Below, one piece after another: positions 1 through 5,861 of a stretch of 11,659 bases of DNA. The number at the start of each line of letters is the position of its first letter. The stretch's first letter is position 1. This stretch comes from Chloroflexota bacterium (GTDB lineage: Bacteria > Chloroflexota > Dehalococcoidia > SM23-28-2 > RBG-16-64-32), in the NCBI GenBank assembly GCA_022561095.1, contig JADFRV010000053.1, forward strand, positions 1 through 11,659, given 5' to 3'. The notes under the pieces were generated by a model, which ran no database searches, was not told the DNA's origin, and saw only the letters and a list, made by a program, of their open reading frames with translations. The position numbers were made by a program, and so were the translations under genes.

Positions 1-383
1 CCCGTGAGTATGGTATTGTCCGGACATTCTTCAGGAACGGTGGCGACCGCGCGCTGGCCCTGTTTGTCTATCCTTACGGTGTGGCTGATCACCACGATCT
101 GTCCCGTCTCGCTACCGTCCAGCGAGAGTTTGAGCGCTTGGTCAAGGACGTAGCCGGGCGGTACGAGGGTCTGAGGGTCGGGCTTCTCGACCATCGGCGT
201 CGGCTCGCCCGTCGGCGTTGGCTCGGGCGTAGGCGTCGGCTCCGGTGTAGGCGAGGGCTGCTCGACGGCAGGCGAGGGCGAGATGGAGACCGTTGGCTGT
301 GGCTGCTCGCCGCCGCCGTTGCAAGCGGCTAGGAGGAGCGCCGTTAGGAAGAGGCCGCCCAACAGAGCCACACTCTTGAACAT
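1..383 (-). CDS. Putative lipoprotein with Thr/Pro/Glu-rich linker (partial, C-terminus missing)
   Basis: The reading frame starts at an ATG (complement of 381-383) and stays open to the left edge, giving 127 codons without a stop. Residues 1-20 form a classic lipoprotein signal peptide: Lys3, then a hydrophobic stretch, then a lipobox Leu-Ala-Ala-Cys at 18-21. Cys21 would be lipidated and anchor the protein outside the cytoplasmic membrane. Residues about 30-63 are a low-complexity linker built from Thr-Pro-Glu-Pro units, which suggests a spacer holding a globular domain away from the membrane. The domain beginning around residue 70 (Val-Pro-Pro-Gly-Tyr) is cut off and I do not recognise it. 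The gene lies 39 bp downstream of cinA on the same strand and may share its transcript. No clear Shine-Dalgarno precedes the ATG, but the lipobox position supports this start. The function is unknown. Confidence 0.85.
   Translation of the reverse strand, partial: MFKSVALLGGLFLTALLLAACNGGGEQPQPTVSISPSPAVEQPSPTPEPTPTPEPTPTGEPTPMVEKPDPQTLVPPGYVLDQALKLSLDGSETGQIVVISHTVRIDKQGQRAVATVPEECPDNTILT
196..267. repeat. 18-bp imperfect tandem repeat inside the lipoprotein gene
   Basis: Three consecutive 18-bp units (196-213, 214-231, 232-249) share the core ggcgtcggctc with a few changes. A degenerate fourth unit follows at 250-267. On the coding (minus) strand each unit encodes a six-residue Thr/Pro/Glu block, so the array is the DNA form of the protein's extracellular linker. 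Such arrays can gain or lose units by slippage without shifting the frame. Confidence 0.7.
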
Positions 384-422
384 GGCGTTGGTTAAACGCT
401 GGTGGGCGCATCGCGGATACGT

Positions 423-1655
423 CTACCCTCGCGCCAGGAGGGCGCGGCGCAGGAGGGCGAGGGCGGTGGTGACGGCGCGGCGCTTGGTGGCGGCGCGGCC
501 CTGGTAGTAGGTGTAGCTAATGGAGAGGCCGGGGCCGCCATCGTCGACGGCGACGTGCATCTGGCCCGGCGGCTTCCCCTCCAGCTCGTCGGGCCCCGCC
601 ACGCCGGTGACCGCCACGCCCAGGTCGGCGTCGGCGTTGGCGCGGGCGGCGCGGGCCATGTCCGCGGCCACCTCGTCGCTCACGGTGCCGTGCCGCTCGA
701 TTAGCTCCGCGCTGACCGCCAGGTTCATCTTCATGCGGGCGGTGTAGGCGACGTAGCCGCCCTTGAAGTAGACGGAGCTGCCCGGCACGTCGGTGATGGT
801 GGAGGCGAGGAGGCCGCCGGTGCAGGACTCCATGGTGGCCAGGGTGAGGGCGCGCTCCTTGAGAATCGCGCCGATGGCGGCCTCCAGGGTGTCGTCGTCC
901 ACGCCCCAGACGGCGTCGCCCACCAGGCGACGGAGCTCTTCCTCCATGGGCTGAATGAGTCGCCGCGCCGCCTCCTGAGTCGACGCTTTGGCGGTCAGCC
1001 GCAGATGCACGCCGTCCGGCTTGGCGTAGACGCCGATGGTGGGGTTCTCCGACTTCAGGAGGGGGCTGACCATCTCGTCCAGGTGGCCCTCGCCGATGCC
1101 TATCGTCTTGAGGGTGCGGGAGGCGATGACGTCGCCGGTGGTTAGGTCGGCCAGGTGGGGGGTCACCTCCCTCTCCCACATGCGCTCCAGCTCCGCGGGC
1201 GGGCCGGGCATGGCGACGATGAAGCGTCCGTCCTTCTCTACCCACCAGCCGGGGGCGGTGCCGCGGGGGTTGGGTATGGCCTGGGCGGAGGGGATGAGCA
1301 TCGCTTGCTTGACGTTGCGCTCGGGGAAGGTGAAGCCGCGGGCGGCGAAGAAGGCCCGGAGCCGCTGCTCCATGTCCGCGTCCACGTACATCTCCTCGTC
1401 CAGGCTCAGGGCTATCGCCTCGCGGGTGAGGTCGTCCTCGGTGGGGCCGAGGCCGCCGGTGATGAGGACGAGGTCGGAGCGCTTATGGGCGCGGCCTATC
1501 GTCTCGGCCAGGCGCTGCAGGTTGTCGCCGACCTTGGACATGTAGTAGAGGTCGATGCCCATTGGCGGGAGGCGGACGGCGAGGTACTGGGAGTTGGTGT
1601 CCAGGATGTCGCCGAGCAGTATCTCCGTGCCCACGGAGATGATCTCCGCCTTCAT
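423..1655 (-). CDS. cinA: CinA family protein (nicotinamide-nucleotide amidohydrolase with N-terminal molybdopterin-binding-like domain)
   Basis: The 410-residue product has full-length CinA architecture. The N-terminal COG1058/MoCF-like domain (about 1-170) opens with the typical Ala-Glu-Ile-Ile-Ser-Val-Gly-Thr-Glu and has the Thr-Gly-Gly-Leu-Gly-Pro-Thr-Glu-Asp-Asp motif at 66-75. The C-terminal domain (about 250-410) has the deamidase signature Glu-Ser-Cys-Thr-Gly-Gly at 276-281 and Gly-Val-Ala-Gly-Pro at 351-355. In this family the C-terminal domain deamidates nicotinamide mononucleotide to nicotinate mononucleotide in pyridine-nucleotide salvage, and the N-terminal domain is linked to ADP-ribose pyrophosphatase activity. 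The ATG at 1653-1655 was chosen because the family starts exactly there. A TTG at 1691 would add 12 residues without family support. No Shine-Dalgarno is visible. The gene starts 45 bp after the comB-like gene, so cotranscription is likely. The older name 'competence/damage-inducible' says little about its role here. Confidence 0.93.
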   Translation of the reverse strand: MKAEIISVGTEILLGDILDTNSQYLAVRLPPMGIDLYYMSKVGDNLQRLAETIGRAHKRSDLVLITGGLGPTEDDLTREAIALSLDEEMYVDADMEQRLRAFFAARGFTFPERNVKQAMLIPSAQAIPNPRGTAPGWWVEKDGRFIVAMPGPPAELERMWEREVTPHLADLTTGDVIASRTLKTIGIGEGHLDEMVSPLLKSENPTIGVYAKPDGVHLRLTAKASTQEAARRLIQPMEEELRRLVGDAVWGVDDDTLEAAIGAILKERALTLATMESCTGGLLASTITDVPGSSVYFKGGYVAYTARMKMNLAVSAELIERHGTVSDEVAADMARAARANADADLGVAVTGVAGPDELEGKPPGQMHVAVDDGGPGLSISYTYYQGRAATKRRAVTTALALLRRALLARG

Positions 1656-1700
1656 GGCACGAGGATAGGCAGGCGGATGGAGGGAGGTCAAGGAGAGCGG

Positions 1701-2444
1701 CTACGGCGATAGGGGTCGCAGCGTCAGCAGGCCGTCGGCGTCCCGATGGAGCACAGGCACGATGGAGGAGACGTCGAGCTGTGCGCAGTACTCCACGTCC
1801 GTCTCGAAACCGGCCTCGATGAGCTCCGCGCCGTGGCGAGCGGAGGCGAGGGCCTGGGCGAGATCATCGCGGCGGGCGAGGAAGGCATCGCGGGCGAAGC
1901 GGGCGGCGTCGGTCGGCTGCAGGGAGTCGTCCAGTCGCAGGGCGGCTTCGATGATCGCCCCGGCGCCGAGGGCGTCCTCCAGCGCTATGGCGCGACCCCC
2001 CGGGGAGGCGGCGCAGACCACCATCGCGTTGCGGCTGTGCTCCCGCGCCAGGGCCAGCACCGCGCGGGCTACGGCCTCACGGTTGAGGAGCGCCCCCACC
2101 AGGACCGCAGGCGCTTCCGATAGCTGGTTGAGGACGCGGGTGCCGTTGGAAGTGGCGAGGATGGCGGGGCGCCCGCCCGCGTCCAGGGCGGCGAACTCCG
2201 CAGGCGAGTTGCCGTAGTCGAAGCCGGGAGGCGGCAGGCCGTTCACCTCGCCGCAGAGGAGGTGGTCGGGCAGGCGCTGCCGCAGGCCGCGCGCCTGCTC
2301 GACGCTGGCCGCCGGAACTATGGCGGGGACGCCGCGCTGGAGCAGCGCAACGATAGAGGAGGAGGCGCGAAGGATGTCCACGACGACGAATACCGAGTCC
2401 GTGTCTCGTATTAGGCTGGGCAGGAGAGCAACATCGATGCGCAT
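1701..2444 (-). CDS. comB: 2-phosphosulfolactate phosphatase family protein (ComB-like)
   Basis: The 247-residue protein matches the ComB family along its length. It has Val-Val-Asp-Ile-Leu-Arg-Ala-Ser at 21-28, a Gly-Glu-Val-Asn-Gly motif at 65-69 followed by Gly-Phe-Asp-Tyr-Gly-Asn-Ser-Pro at 74-81, Ser-Asn-Gly-Thr-Arg at 99-103, and the Leu-Glu-Asp-Ala-Leu-Gly-Ala-Gly segment at 155-162. The archetype is a Mg-dependent acid phosphatase that releases sulfolactate from 2-phosphosulfolactate in coenzyme M biosynthesis. Many bacteria with a homologue are not known to make coenzyme M, and no other com gene is visible here, so the substrate in this organism is uncertain. The ATG at 2442-2444 is preceded by an AAGGT Shine-Dalgarno (complement of about 2451-2455) at good spacing. 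A longer start at 2492 would overlap the pyrF control region and lacks family support. The gene is transcribed divergently from pyrF and heads a leftward unit with cinA. Confidence 0.88.
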   Translation of the reverse strand: MRIDVALLPSLIRDTDSVFVVVDILRASSSIVALLQRGVPAIVPAASVEQARGLRQRLPDHLLCGEVNGLPPPGFDYGNSPAEFAALDAGGRPAILATSNGTRVLNQLSEAPAVLVGALLNREAVARAVLALAREHSRNAMVVCAASPGGRAIALEDALGAGAIIEAALRLDDSLQPTDAARFARDAFLARRDDLAQALASARHGAELIEAGFETDVEYCAQLDVSSIVPVLHRDADGLLTLRPLSP

Positions 2445-2453
2445 GGATTTACC

Positions 2454-2482
2454 TTGACCGTGAACTCTGACGCCTATATTAT
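2454..2482 (+). promoter_or_regulatory. Sigma70-type promoter for pyrF
   Basis: TTGACC at 2454-2459 (-35) is separated by exactly 17 bp from TATTAT at 2477-2482 (-10). A start near 2489 would give a leader of about 25 nt, so the Shine-Dalgarno at 2491-2498 would lie almost at the mRNA 5' end. The -35 box overlaps the comB Shine-Dalgarno on the other strand. The same AT-rich core read on the minus strand gives CATAAT (complement of 2479-2484), a possible -10 for comB, but I see no good -35 for it. Confidence 0.65.
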
Positions 2483-2490
2483 GCGCAGGC

Positions 2491-2498
2491 AAAGGAGG
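2491..2498 (+). promoter_or_regulatory. Shine-Dalgarno of pyrF with long spacer
   Basis: AAAGGAGG at 2491-2498 is a full-strength Shine-Dalgarno. It lies 15 nt before the ATG at 2514, longer than the usual 5-9 nt. No in-frame start codon lies between the two, and the earlier in-frame ATG at 2481 lies upstream of the Shine-Dalgarno, so 2514 remains the best start. Confidence 0.65.
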
Positions 2499-2513
2499 TG
2501 GGCTACTACGGGT

Positions 2514-3326
2514 ATGACGTTCCGGGAGAAGCTCGCCGAGGCGAGCCGGCGTAACCAGAGCCTCCTCTGCATTGGCCTTGACCCTGACCCCTCAAAGCTC
2601 GGGGGTACGCCCGTAGCAGCGTTCCTTCAGCCGATCATCGAAGCCACTCAGGATCTGGTCTGCGCCTACAAGCCGAACCTTGCGTTCTTCGAGGCGCTGG
2701 GGATCGGCGGTATGCAGACTCTCCTTGAGGCGCTACGAGGGGTGCCGTCCCACATCCCGATCATCGCTGACGCGAAGCGGGGAGATATCGCCTCCACGAA
2801 CCGTTTCTACGCCCAGGCGCTGTTTGAGGTGTACGACTTCGACGCGGCTACCGTAAACCCATACGGCGGGGGAGACGCCGTGGAGCCGTTCCTGGAGTAC
2901 GCCGACCGTGGTGTCTTCGTGTGGTGCCGCAGCTCCAACCCCGGTGCGGCGGAGCTGCAAGGTCTTCGTCTTGAGGATGGCAGACTGCTGTTCGAGGCGG
3001 TGGCAGAGCTGGCCAACGTCTGGAATACGGCGGGCAACGTGGGGTTGGTGATGGGCGCCACTTGGCCGGAGGAGCTGGAGCGGGTGCGGGCGATCTGTCC
3101 TGACCTGCCGATGCTGCTTCCCGGGGTCGGTAGTCAGGGCGCGGACCTGGGCCGGGCGTTGCGGGCCGCCCTAGACGCTGAGGGTGGCGGCGTCATCGTC
3201 AGCGCCTCACGTCAGATACTGTACGCGTCGCCGGCAGACGACTTCGCCGAGGCCGCGCGGAGGGCCGCGCTGGGGCTGCGGGACGAGATCAACCGCGAGC
3301 GGGACGCCCTTCTGGCCAGACGTTAG
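2514..3326 (+). CDS. pyrF: Orotidine 5'-phosphate decarboxylase, subtype 2
   Basis: The 270-residue enzyme decarboxylates OMP to UMP, the last step of de novo pyrimidine synthesis, in the cytoplasm. It shows the TIM-barrel active-site elements in order: Gly-Leu-Asp-Pro-Asp at 21-25, Tyr-Lys-Pro-Asn at 52-55 (substrate Lys), the catalytic Asp-Ala-Lys-Arg-Gly-Asp at 86-91 (Asp86, Lys88, Asp91), Val-Asn-Pro-Tyr-Gly-Gly-Gly-Asp at 114-121, and Pro-Gly-Val-Gly at 203-206. The segment Ser-Ala-Ser-Arg at 230-233 would bind the phosphate. The Asn-Pro-Tyr-Gly-Gly segment and the length of about 270 fit the longer subtype-2 PyrF found in actinobacteria, myxobacteria and Chloroflexota rather than the E. 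coli type. The start at 2514 is supported by the family N-terminus and the upstream Shine-Dalgarno. DUF951 and MFS genes follow with minimal gaps, so pyrF probably heads that operon. No attenuator or other pyrimidine-responsive element is visible in the short leader. Confidence 0.95.
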   Translation: MTFREKLAEASRRNQSLLCIGLDPDPSKLGGTPVAAFLQPIIEATQDLVCAYKPNLAFFEALGIGGMQTLLEALRGVPSHIPIIADAKRGDIASTNRFYAQALFEVYDFDAATVNPYGGGDAVEPFLEYADRGVFVWCRSSNPGAAELQGLRLEDGRLLFEAVAELANVWNTAGNVGLVMGATWPEELERVRAICPDLPMLLPGVGSQGADLGRALRAALDAEGGGVIVSASRQILYASPADDFAEAARRAALGLRDEINRERDALLARR

Positions 3327-3328
3327 CG

Positions 3329-3538
3329 ATGGTGATGGAGGTGCGTCTGGGCGACGTGGTGCGCCTGCGCAAGGTACATCCCTGCGGTGGCTACGACTGG
3401 GAGGTAGTCCGTCTGGGTGCGGACATCGGCATCCGCTGCCGTAACTGCGGCCGGCGTGTGCTCCTGGAGCGTAGGGTGTTCGAGAAGCGGGTGAAGGAGT
3501 TTCTGGCGAGAGGCGAGCCGGACGGGTCCGAGAGCTAG
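3329..3538 (+). CDS. DUF951 family small protein
   Basis: The 69-residue protein matches the DUF951 pattern: Leu-Gly-Asp-Val-Val-Arg-Leu-Arg-Lys near the start, His-Pro-Cys-Gly-Gly at 17-21, Trp-Glu-Val-Val-Arg-Leu-Gly-Ala-Asp-Ile at 24-33, Cys-Arg-Asn-Cys-Gly at 37-41, and Phe-Glu-Lys-Arg at 51-54. His17, Cys19, Cys37 and Cys40 could form a small zinc site; this is inferred from spacing only. The family's role is unknown. In other bacteria it often lies beside housekeeping or translation-related genes, and the basic composition would allow nucleic-acid binding. The start lies 2 nt after the pyrF stop, so translational coupling is likely. ATG at 3329 and ATG at 3335 are both possible; neither has a clear Shine-Dalgarno. 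The MFS gene follows after 7 nt. Confidence 0.85.
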   Translation: MVMEVRLGDVVRLRKVHPCGGYDWEVVRLGADIGIRCRNCGRRVLLERRVFEKRVKEFLARGEPDGSES

Positions 3539-3545
3539 CCCGGAT

Positions 3546-4919
3546 ATGGTCTACGAACCCCCGCACATCGAAGAGATCGCCGACTCGCGCGCTCTCCTTA
3601 GGCAGCCCCGCTTCGCTACCCTTTGGCTAACTCAGGGTCTGGCCCAGACTGCCCAGAACGCCATCCTGTTTACGCTCCTGGTGCTGGTACTGAAGCTCAC
3701 GGGCTCCAGCGCCGCCAGCAGCTTATTGGTCCTGGCGTTTATCCTGCCTTCGATCTTCATCGGCGTCTTCGTTGGGGTGATGCTTGACCGCTGGCGGAAG
3801 GGGACGATCCTTGTCATCACTAACGTTGTGAGGGCGGGAGCGTGCGGCCTGTACCTGTTCTTCAACGATGATGTGCTGGCGATCCTGGCTATCAGCCTGG
3901 TGTTCAGCACAAGCGGTCTCTTCTTCAACCCGGCGATAATATCGCTGATCCCCTCTCTGGTGAGCCGGGAACGGCTTGTCAGCGCCAACAGCCTGTACAA
4001 CTTCACTCTCACCGGCTCTCAACTGGCGGGATTGGTGTTCCTGGCGCCCGTGATATTGCAGCTGGGCGACGAGCGGGCGATGTTCGTGGTGGCGGGCGGT
4101 CTGTACATCGTGGCCGCTGGGCTGGCCGTGTGGCTGGACACGCTGCGCGAGGATCCGGAGATCGAACCGCGACAGGGGCCGCAGTTCGGCGGCATACTGG
4201 AGGAGTTCCGCAAGGGGTGGCGCGCCCTGACCTCAGATTCCGCATCCGCTCTAGCGATGGCGCAACTGACTATGGGCAGCACCTTGGTCCTCCTGTTCGC
4301 CATACTCATCCCCCGGTATATGGATGAGGTGCTGAACGTCTCCCCGGACAACGCCGCTTTCCTGTTCGCGCCCACCGGGGTGGGGGCGCTGGTGGGGCTG
4401 CGCTTCATCCCCTGGTTTAGCCGCAGGGGGAAGAACAGAGCGGTCGTTATCGGTCTTGTGGGGATCGCGGTGTCGCTGGTGCTGCTGGCGACGGTGCGTG
4501 GTCTGACGGAGATAATGGAGACGACACCGGGGCCGCTGAACCCCGGCCGGTTCCTGGGCCTTTCGCTATTGCAATCGTTAACGATGATGTTCGCCGCGCC
4601 TATGGGGTTCTCCTATGCGCTGGTGAACGCCCCGGCTCAGACCGTACTCCACGAGCGGGCGCCGCCGGAGATGAGAGGCCGCATCTTCGCCACTCAGGTA
4701 ATATCAGCGAACTTCATCTCGCTGCTGCCGCTGCTGGTGGTGGGAGGCATGATCGACATCACTAGCGTCACGGCGGTGCTGGTGGGTGTAGCGGCCGTCG
4801 TGTTACTGTGCGCCTACGTGAGCGCCCGCGTAGGCGGTATTACGAACGGGGACGAGACGCCGCAGCGAGCGCGGGAAGGCGTATCCAGTTCAGTTGACAC
4901 CCCTACTAGGCTGAGCTAG
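3546..4919 (+). CDS. MFS transporter (MFS_3 / EntS-like exporter family)
   Basis: The 457-residue integral membrane protein has many hydrophobic segments consistent with about 12 transmembrane helices. Helices 1-2 lie around 32-50 and 58-79, followed by the MFS motif A loop Asp-Arg-Trp-Arg-Lys-Gly at 81-86. A central cytoplasmic loop spans about 200-230 and the second half covers about 238-430. The Leu-His-Glu-Arg-Ala-Pro-Pro-Glu-Met-Arg-Gly-Arg segment at 368-379 is typical of the MFS_3 group, which includes enterobactin and macrolide exporters. Proton-driven efflux of a small molecule is therefore likely; the substrate cannot be read from the sequence. The gene starts 7 nt after DUF951 with no clear Shine-Dalgarno and is probably read through from pyrF. 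The last 30 residues are hydrophilic, and their DNA also carries the next gene's promoter. The N-terminal 20 residues are cytoplasmic. Confidence 0.88.
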   Translation: MVYEPPHIEEIADSRALLRQPRFATLWLTQGLAQTAQNAILFTLLVLVLKLTGSSAASSLLVLAFILPSIFIGVFVGVMLDRWRKGTILVITNVVRAGACGLYLFFNDDVLAILAISLVFSTSGLFFNPAIISLIPSLVSRERLVSANSLYNFTLTGSQLAGLVFLAPVILQLGDERAMFVVAGGLYIVAAGLAVWLDTLREDPEIEPRQGPQFGGILEEFRKGWRALTSDSASALAMAQLTMGSTLVLLFAILIPRYMDEVLNVSPDNAAFLFAPTGVGALVGLRFIPWFSRRGKNRAVVIGLVGIAVSLVLLATVRGLTEIMETTPGPLNPGRFLGLSLLQSLTMMFAAPMGFSYALVNAPAQTVLHERAPPEMRGRIFATQVISANFISLLPLLVVGGMIDITSVTAVLVGVAAVVLLCAYVSARVGGITNGDETPQRAREGVSSSVDTPTRLS

Positions 4920-4922
4920 AAT
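4894..4922 (+). promoter_or_regulatory. Near-consensus sigma70 promoter for the BFN gene
   Basis: TTGACA at 4894-4899 is a perfect -35. Exactly 17 bp later comes TAGAAT at 4917-4922, a five-of-six match to TATAAT. The TAG of the -10 (4917-4919) is the stop codon of the MFS gene. The predicted start is about 4929, which leaves a leader of about 23 nt before the GTG at 4952. Confidence 0.8.
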
Positions 4923-4951
4923 TGCCATGCATTGAACCTGGAGGTGGGAGT

Positions 4952-5491
4952 GTGGTCGAGCTCACTATAGAGAGCATCCGTGTCAGCCTGATGAACTATC
5001 AGCGGGTGGTCATTCTCAAGGAGAAGGAGACCGACCGCTATCTACCGATCTGGATTGGGCCGGCAGAGGCGGACGCGATAGCCGTGCGGCTGCAAGATGT
5101 GGCGGTGGCGCGGCCCCTGACTCACGACCTGCTGCGGACGCTCATCGATAGCCTGGGGGCGACGGTGAGCCACATTCTGGTGAGCGACCTGGAGAACGAT
5201 ACGTTCTTCGCCCGCATCGCCTTGACGGTCGACGGCAAGGATATTGAGATAGACTCCCGTCCCAGCGACGCGATCGCTCTGGCTGTGCGCGCCCAGGTGC
5301 CCATCTACGCGAACGAGGCTGTGTTGGAGAAGGCGGGGGTCCGTCTGGACCAGGAGGGTCAACCTCTGGAGAAGGGCGTGGGGCCGGAGATCGAGCCGAC
5401 CAGCGAGGCGAAGGCGGATGAACTGAAGAAGCTATCGCCGTTCCGCGATGTGATAGAAGGGCTGGATATGGAGGGCTTCGAGAAGAAGTAG
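4952..5491 (+). CDS. Bifunctional nuclease (BFN/DUF151) family protein
   Basis: The 179-residue protein belongs to the BFN/DUF151 family. It has Leu-Pro-Ile-Trp-Ile-Gly-Pro-Ala-Glu-Ala at 31-40 and the signature Ser-Arg-Pro-Ser-Asp-Ala-Ile-Ala-Leu-Ala-Val-Arg at 102-113, followed by Val-Pro-Ile-Tyr. Plant members have been described with RNase and DNase activity; bacterial members are mostly uncharacterised, so nuclease activity here is inference. An acidic linker at about 133-158 leads to a C-terminal helix (Leu-Ser-Pro-Phe-Arg at 161-165) resembling the tail of other members. The GTG at 4952 was chosen because GGAGGTG at 4940-4946 lies 7 nt upstream of it and the family N-terminus begins there. 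The frame extends up to a TTG at 4922, but that lies inside the -10 box. A strong private promoter and a downstream terminator make this a probable single-gene transcript. Confidence 0.9.
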   Translation: MVELTIESIRVSLMNYQRVVILKEKETDRYLPIWIGPAEADAIAVRLQDVAVARPLTHDLLRTLIDSLGATVSHILVSDLENDTFFARIALTVDGKDIEIDSRPSDAIALAVRAQVPIYANEAVLEKAGVRLDQEGQPLEKGVGPEIEPTSEAKADELKKLSPFRDVIEGLDMEGFEKK

Positions 5492-5513
5492 CCGAAGATC
5501 CGACGGCGGCGGC

Positions 5514-5549
5514 GCCTCAGGCTTTACGGCCTGGGGCTTTTGTGTTATT
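5514..5549 (+). terminator. Rho-independent terminator after the BFN gene
   Basis: GCCTCAGGC (5514-5522) pairs with GCCTGGGGC (5529-5537) to form a 9-bp GC-rich stem with one G-U wobble and a 6-nt loop. TTTTGTGTTATT follows. It lies 22 nt after the BFN stop and before the ATP synthase promoter, separating the two units. Confidence 0.85.
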
Positions 5550-5561
5550 GGAGGGTTGGAG

Positions 5562-5589
5562 TTGGATTGTAATGGGCGGTTGTGATAAA
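5562..5589 (+). promoter_or_regulatory. Probable promoter of the ATP synthase operon
   Basis: TTGGAT at 5562-5567 lies 16 bp before GATAAA at 5584-5589, which carries an extended -10 TG at 5581-5582. The predicted start is about 5596, some 35-40 nt before the atpI start. It is the only promoter-like sequence between the terminator and the operon. Three TTGGA copies (from 5548, 5556 and 5562) lie here, so the exact -35 is ambiguous. Confidence 0.55.
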
Positions 5590-5633
5590 GTGCGCAATCG
5601 GAGAGGCTTGTGGAGGCGGAGTGTACTGCTGTG

Positions 5634-5861
5634 ATGGATCGGCTGCCGCCAACGGTGAGGCTTACCGGCCTCGGGTTCTATCTGGCGCTATGCATCGTCG
5701 GCGGCGTGTTCGGCGGGGTGCAGTTGGATGGGTTGCTGGATACGGGACGCCTGTTCGCCGTCCTGGGCTTGTTCGCGGGGCTGGCTCTGGGTTTGGGAGG
5801 CAGCGTTATTCTTCTGCTGGAAGTGCTCAAGACGAACGATGATAAGAAGGACGGACAGTAG
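5634..5861 (+). CDS. atpI: AtpI/AtpZ family ATP synthase accessory protein
   Basis: The product is a small membrane protein of 75 residues with two hydrophobic segments (about 11-30 and 41-65). The loop between them has the family-like Gly-Val-Gln-Leu-Asp pattern, followed by a Thr-Gly and the Gly-Leu-Phe-Ala-Gly stretch. AtpI/AtpZ proteins lie at the head of many atp operons and assist c-ring assembly or ion handling at the Fo sector; the exact role varies among species. The start is uncertain: ATG 5634 and GTG 5631 are both served by a GGAG at 5618-5621, and a GTG at 5610 would add 8 residues. The stop codon abuts the atpB ATG directly (TAG then ATG), which suggests coupled translation. The hydrophilic, lysine- and aspartate-rich C-terminus probably faces the cytoplasm. 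Confidence 0.82.
   Translation: MDRLPPTVRLTGLGFYLALCIVGGVFGGVQLDGLLDTGRLFAVLGLFAGLALGLGGSVILLLEVLKTNDDKKDGQ

Noticed and set aside
385..399. Small inverted repeat GCGTT/AACGC between cinA and the lipoprotein gene
   Set aside because: The stem is only 5 bp and no T-run follows on either strand, so it is not a credible terminator or operator.
142..411. An 89-codon minus-strand frame starting upstream of the lipoprotein
   Set aside because: The overlapping frame starting at 383 has a proper signal peptide and lipobox. This frame is Arg/Ala-rich and lacks family features.
517..1245. A 242-codon minus-strand frame inside cinA
   Set aside because: It is an alternative frame of cinA, dominated by Arg, Gly, His and Pro, as expected from GC-rich out-of-frame translation.
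1155..1712. A 185-codon plus-strand frame opposite cinA
   Set aside because: It is the reverse-complement shadow of a well-supported cinA, with no domain and no ribosome-binding site.
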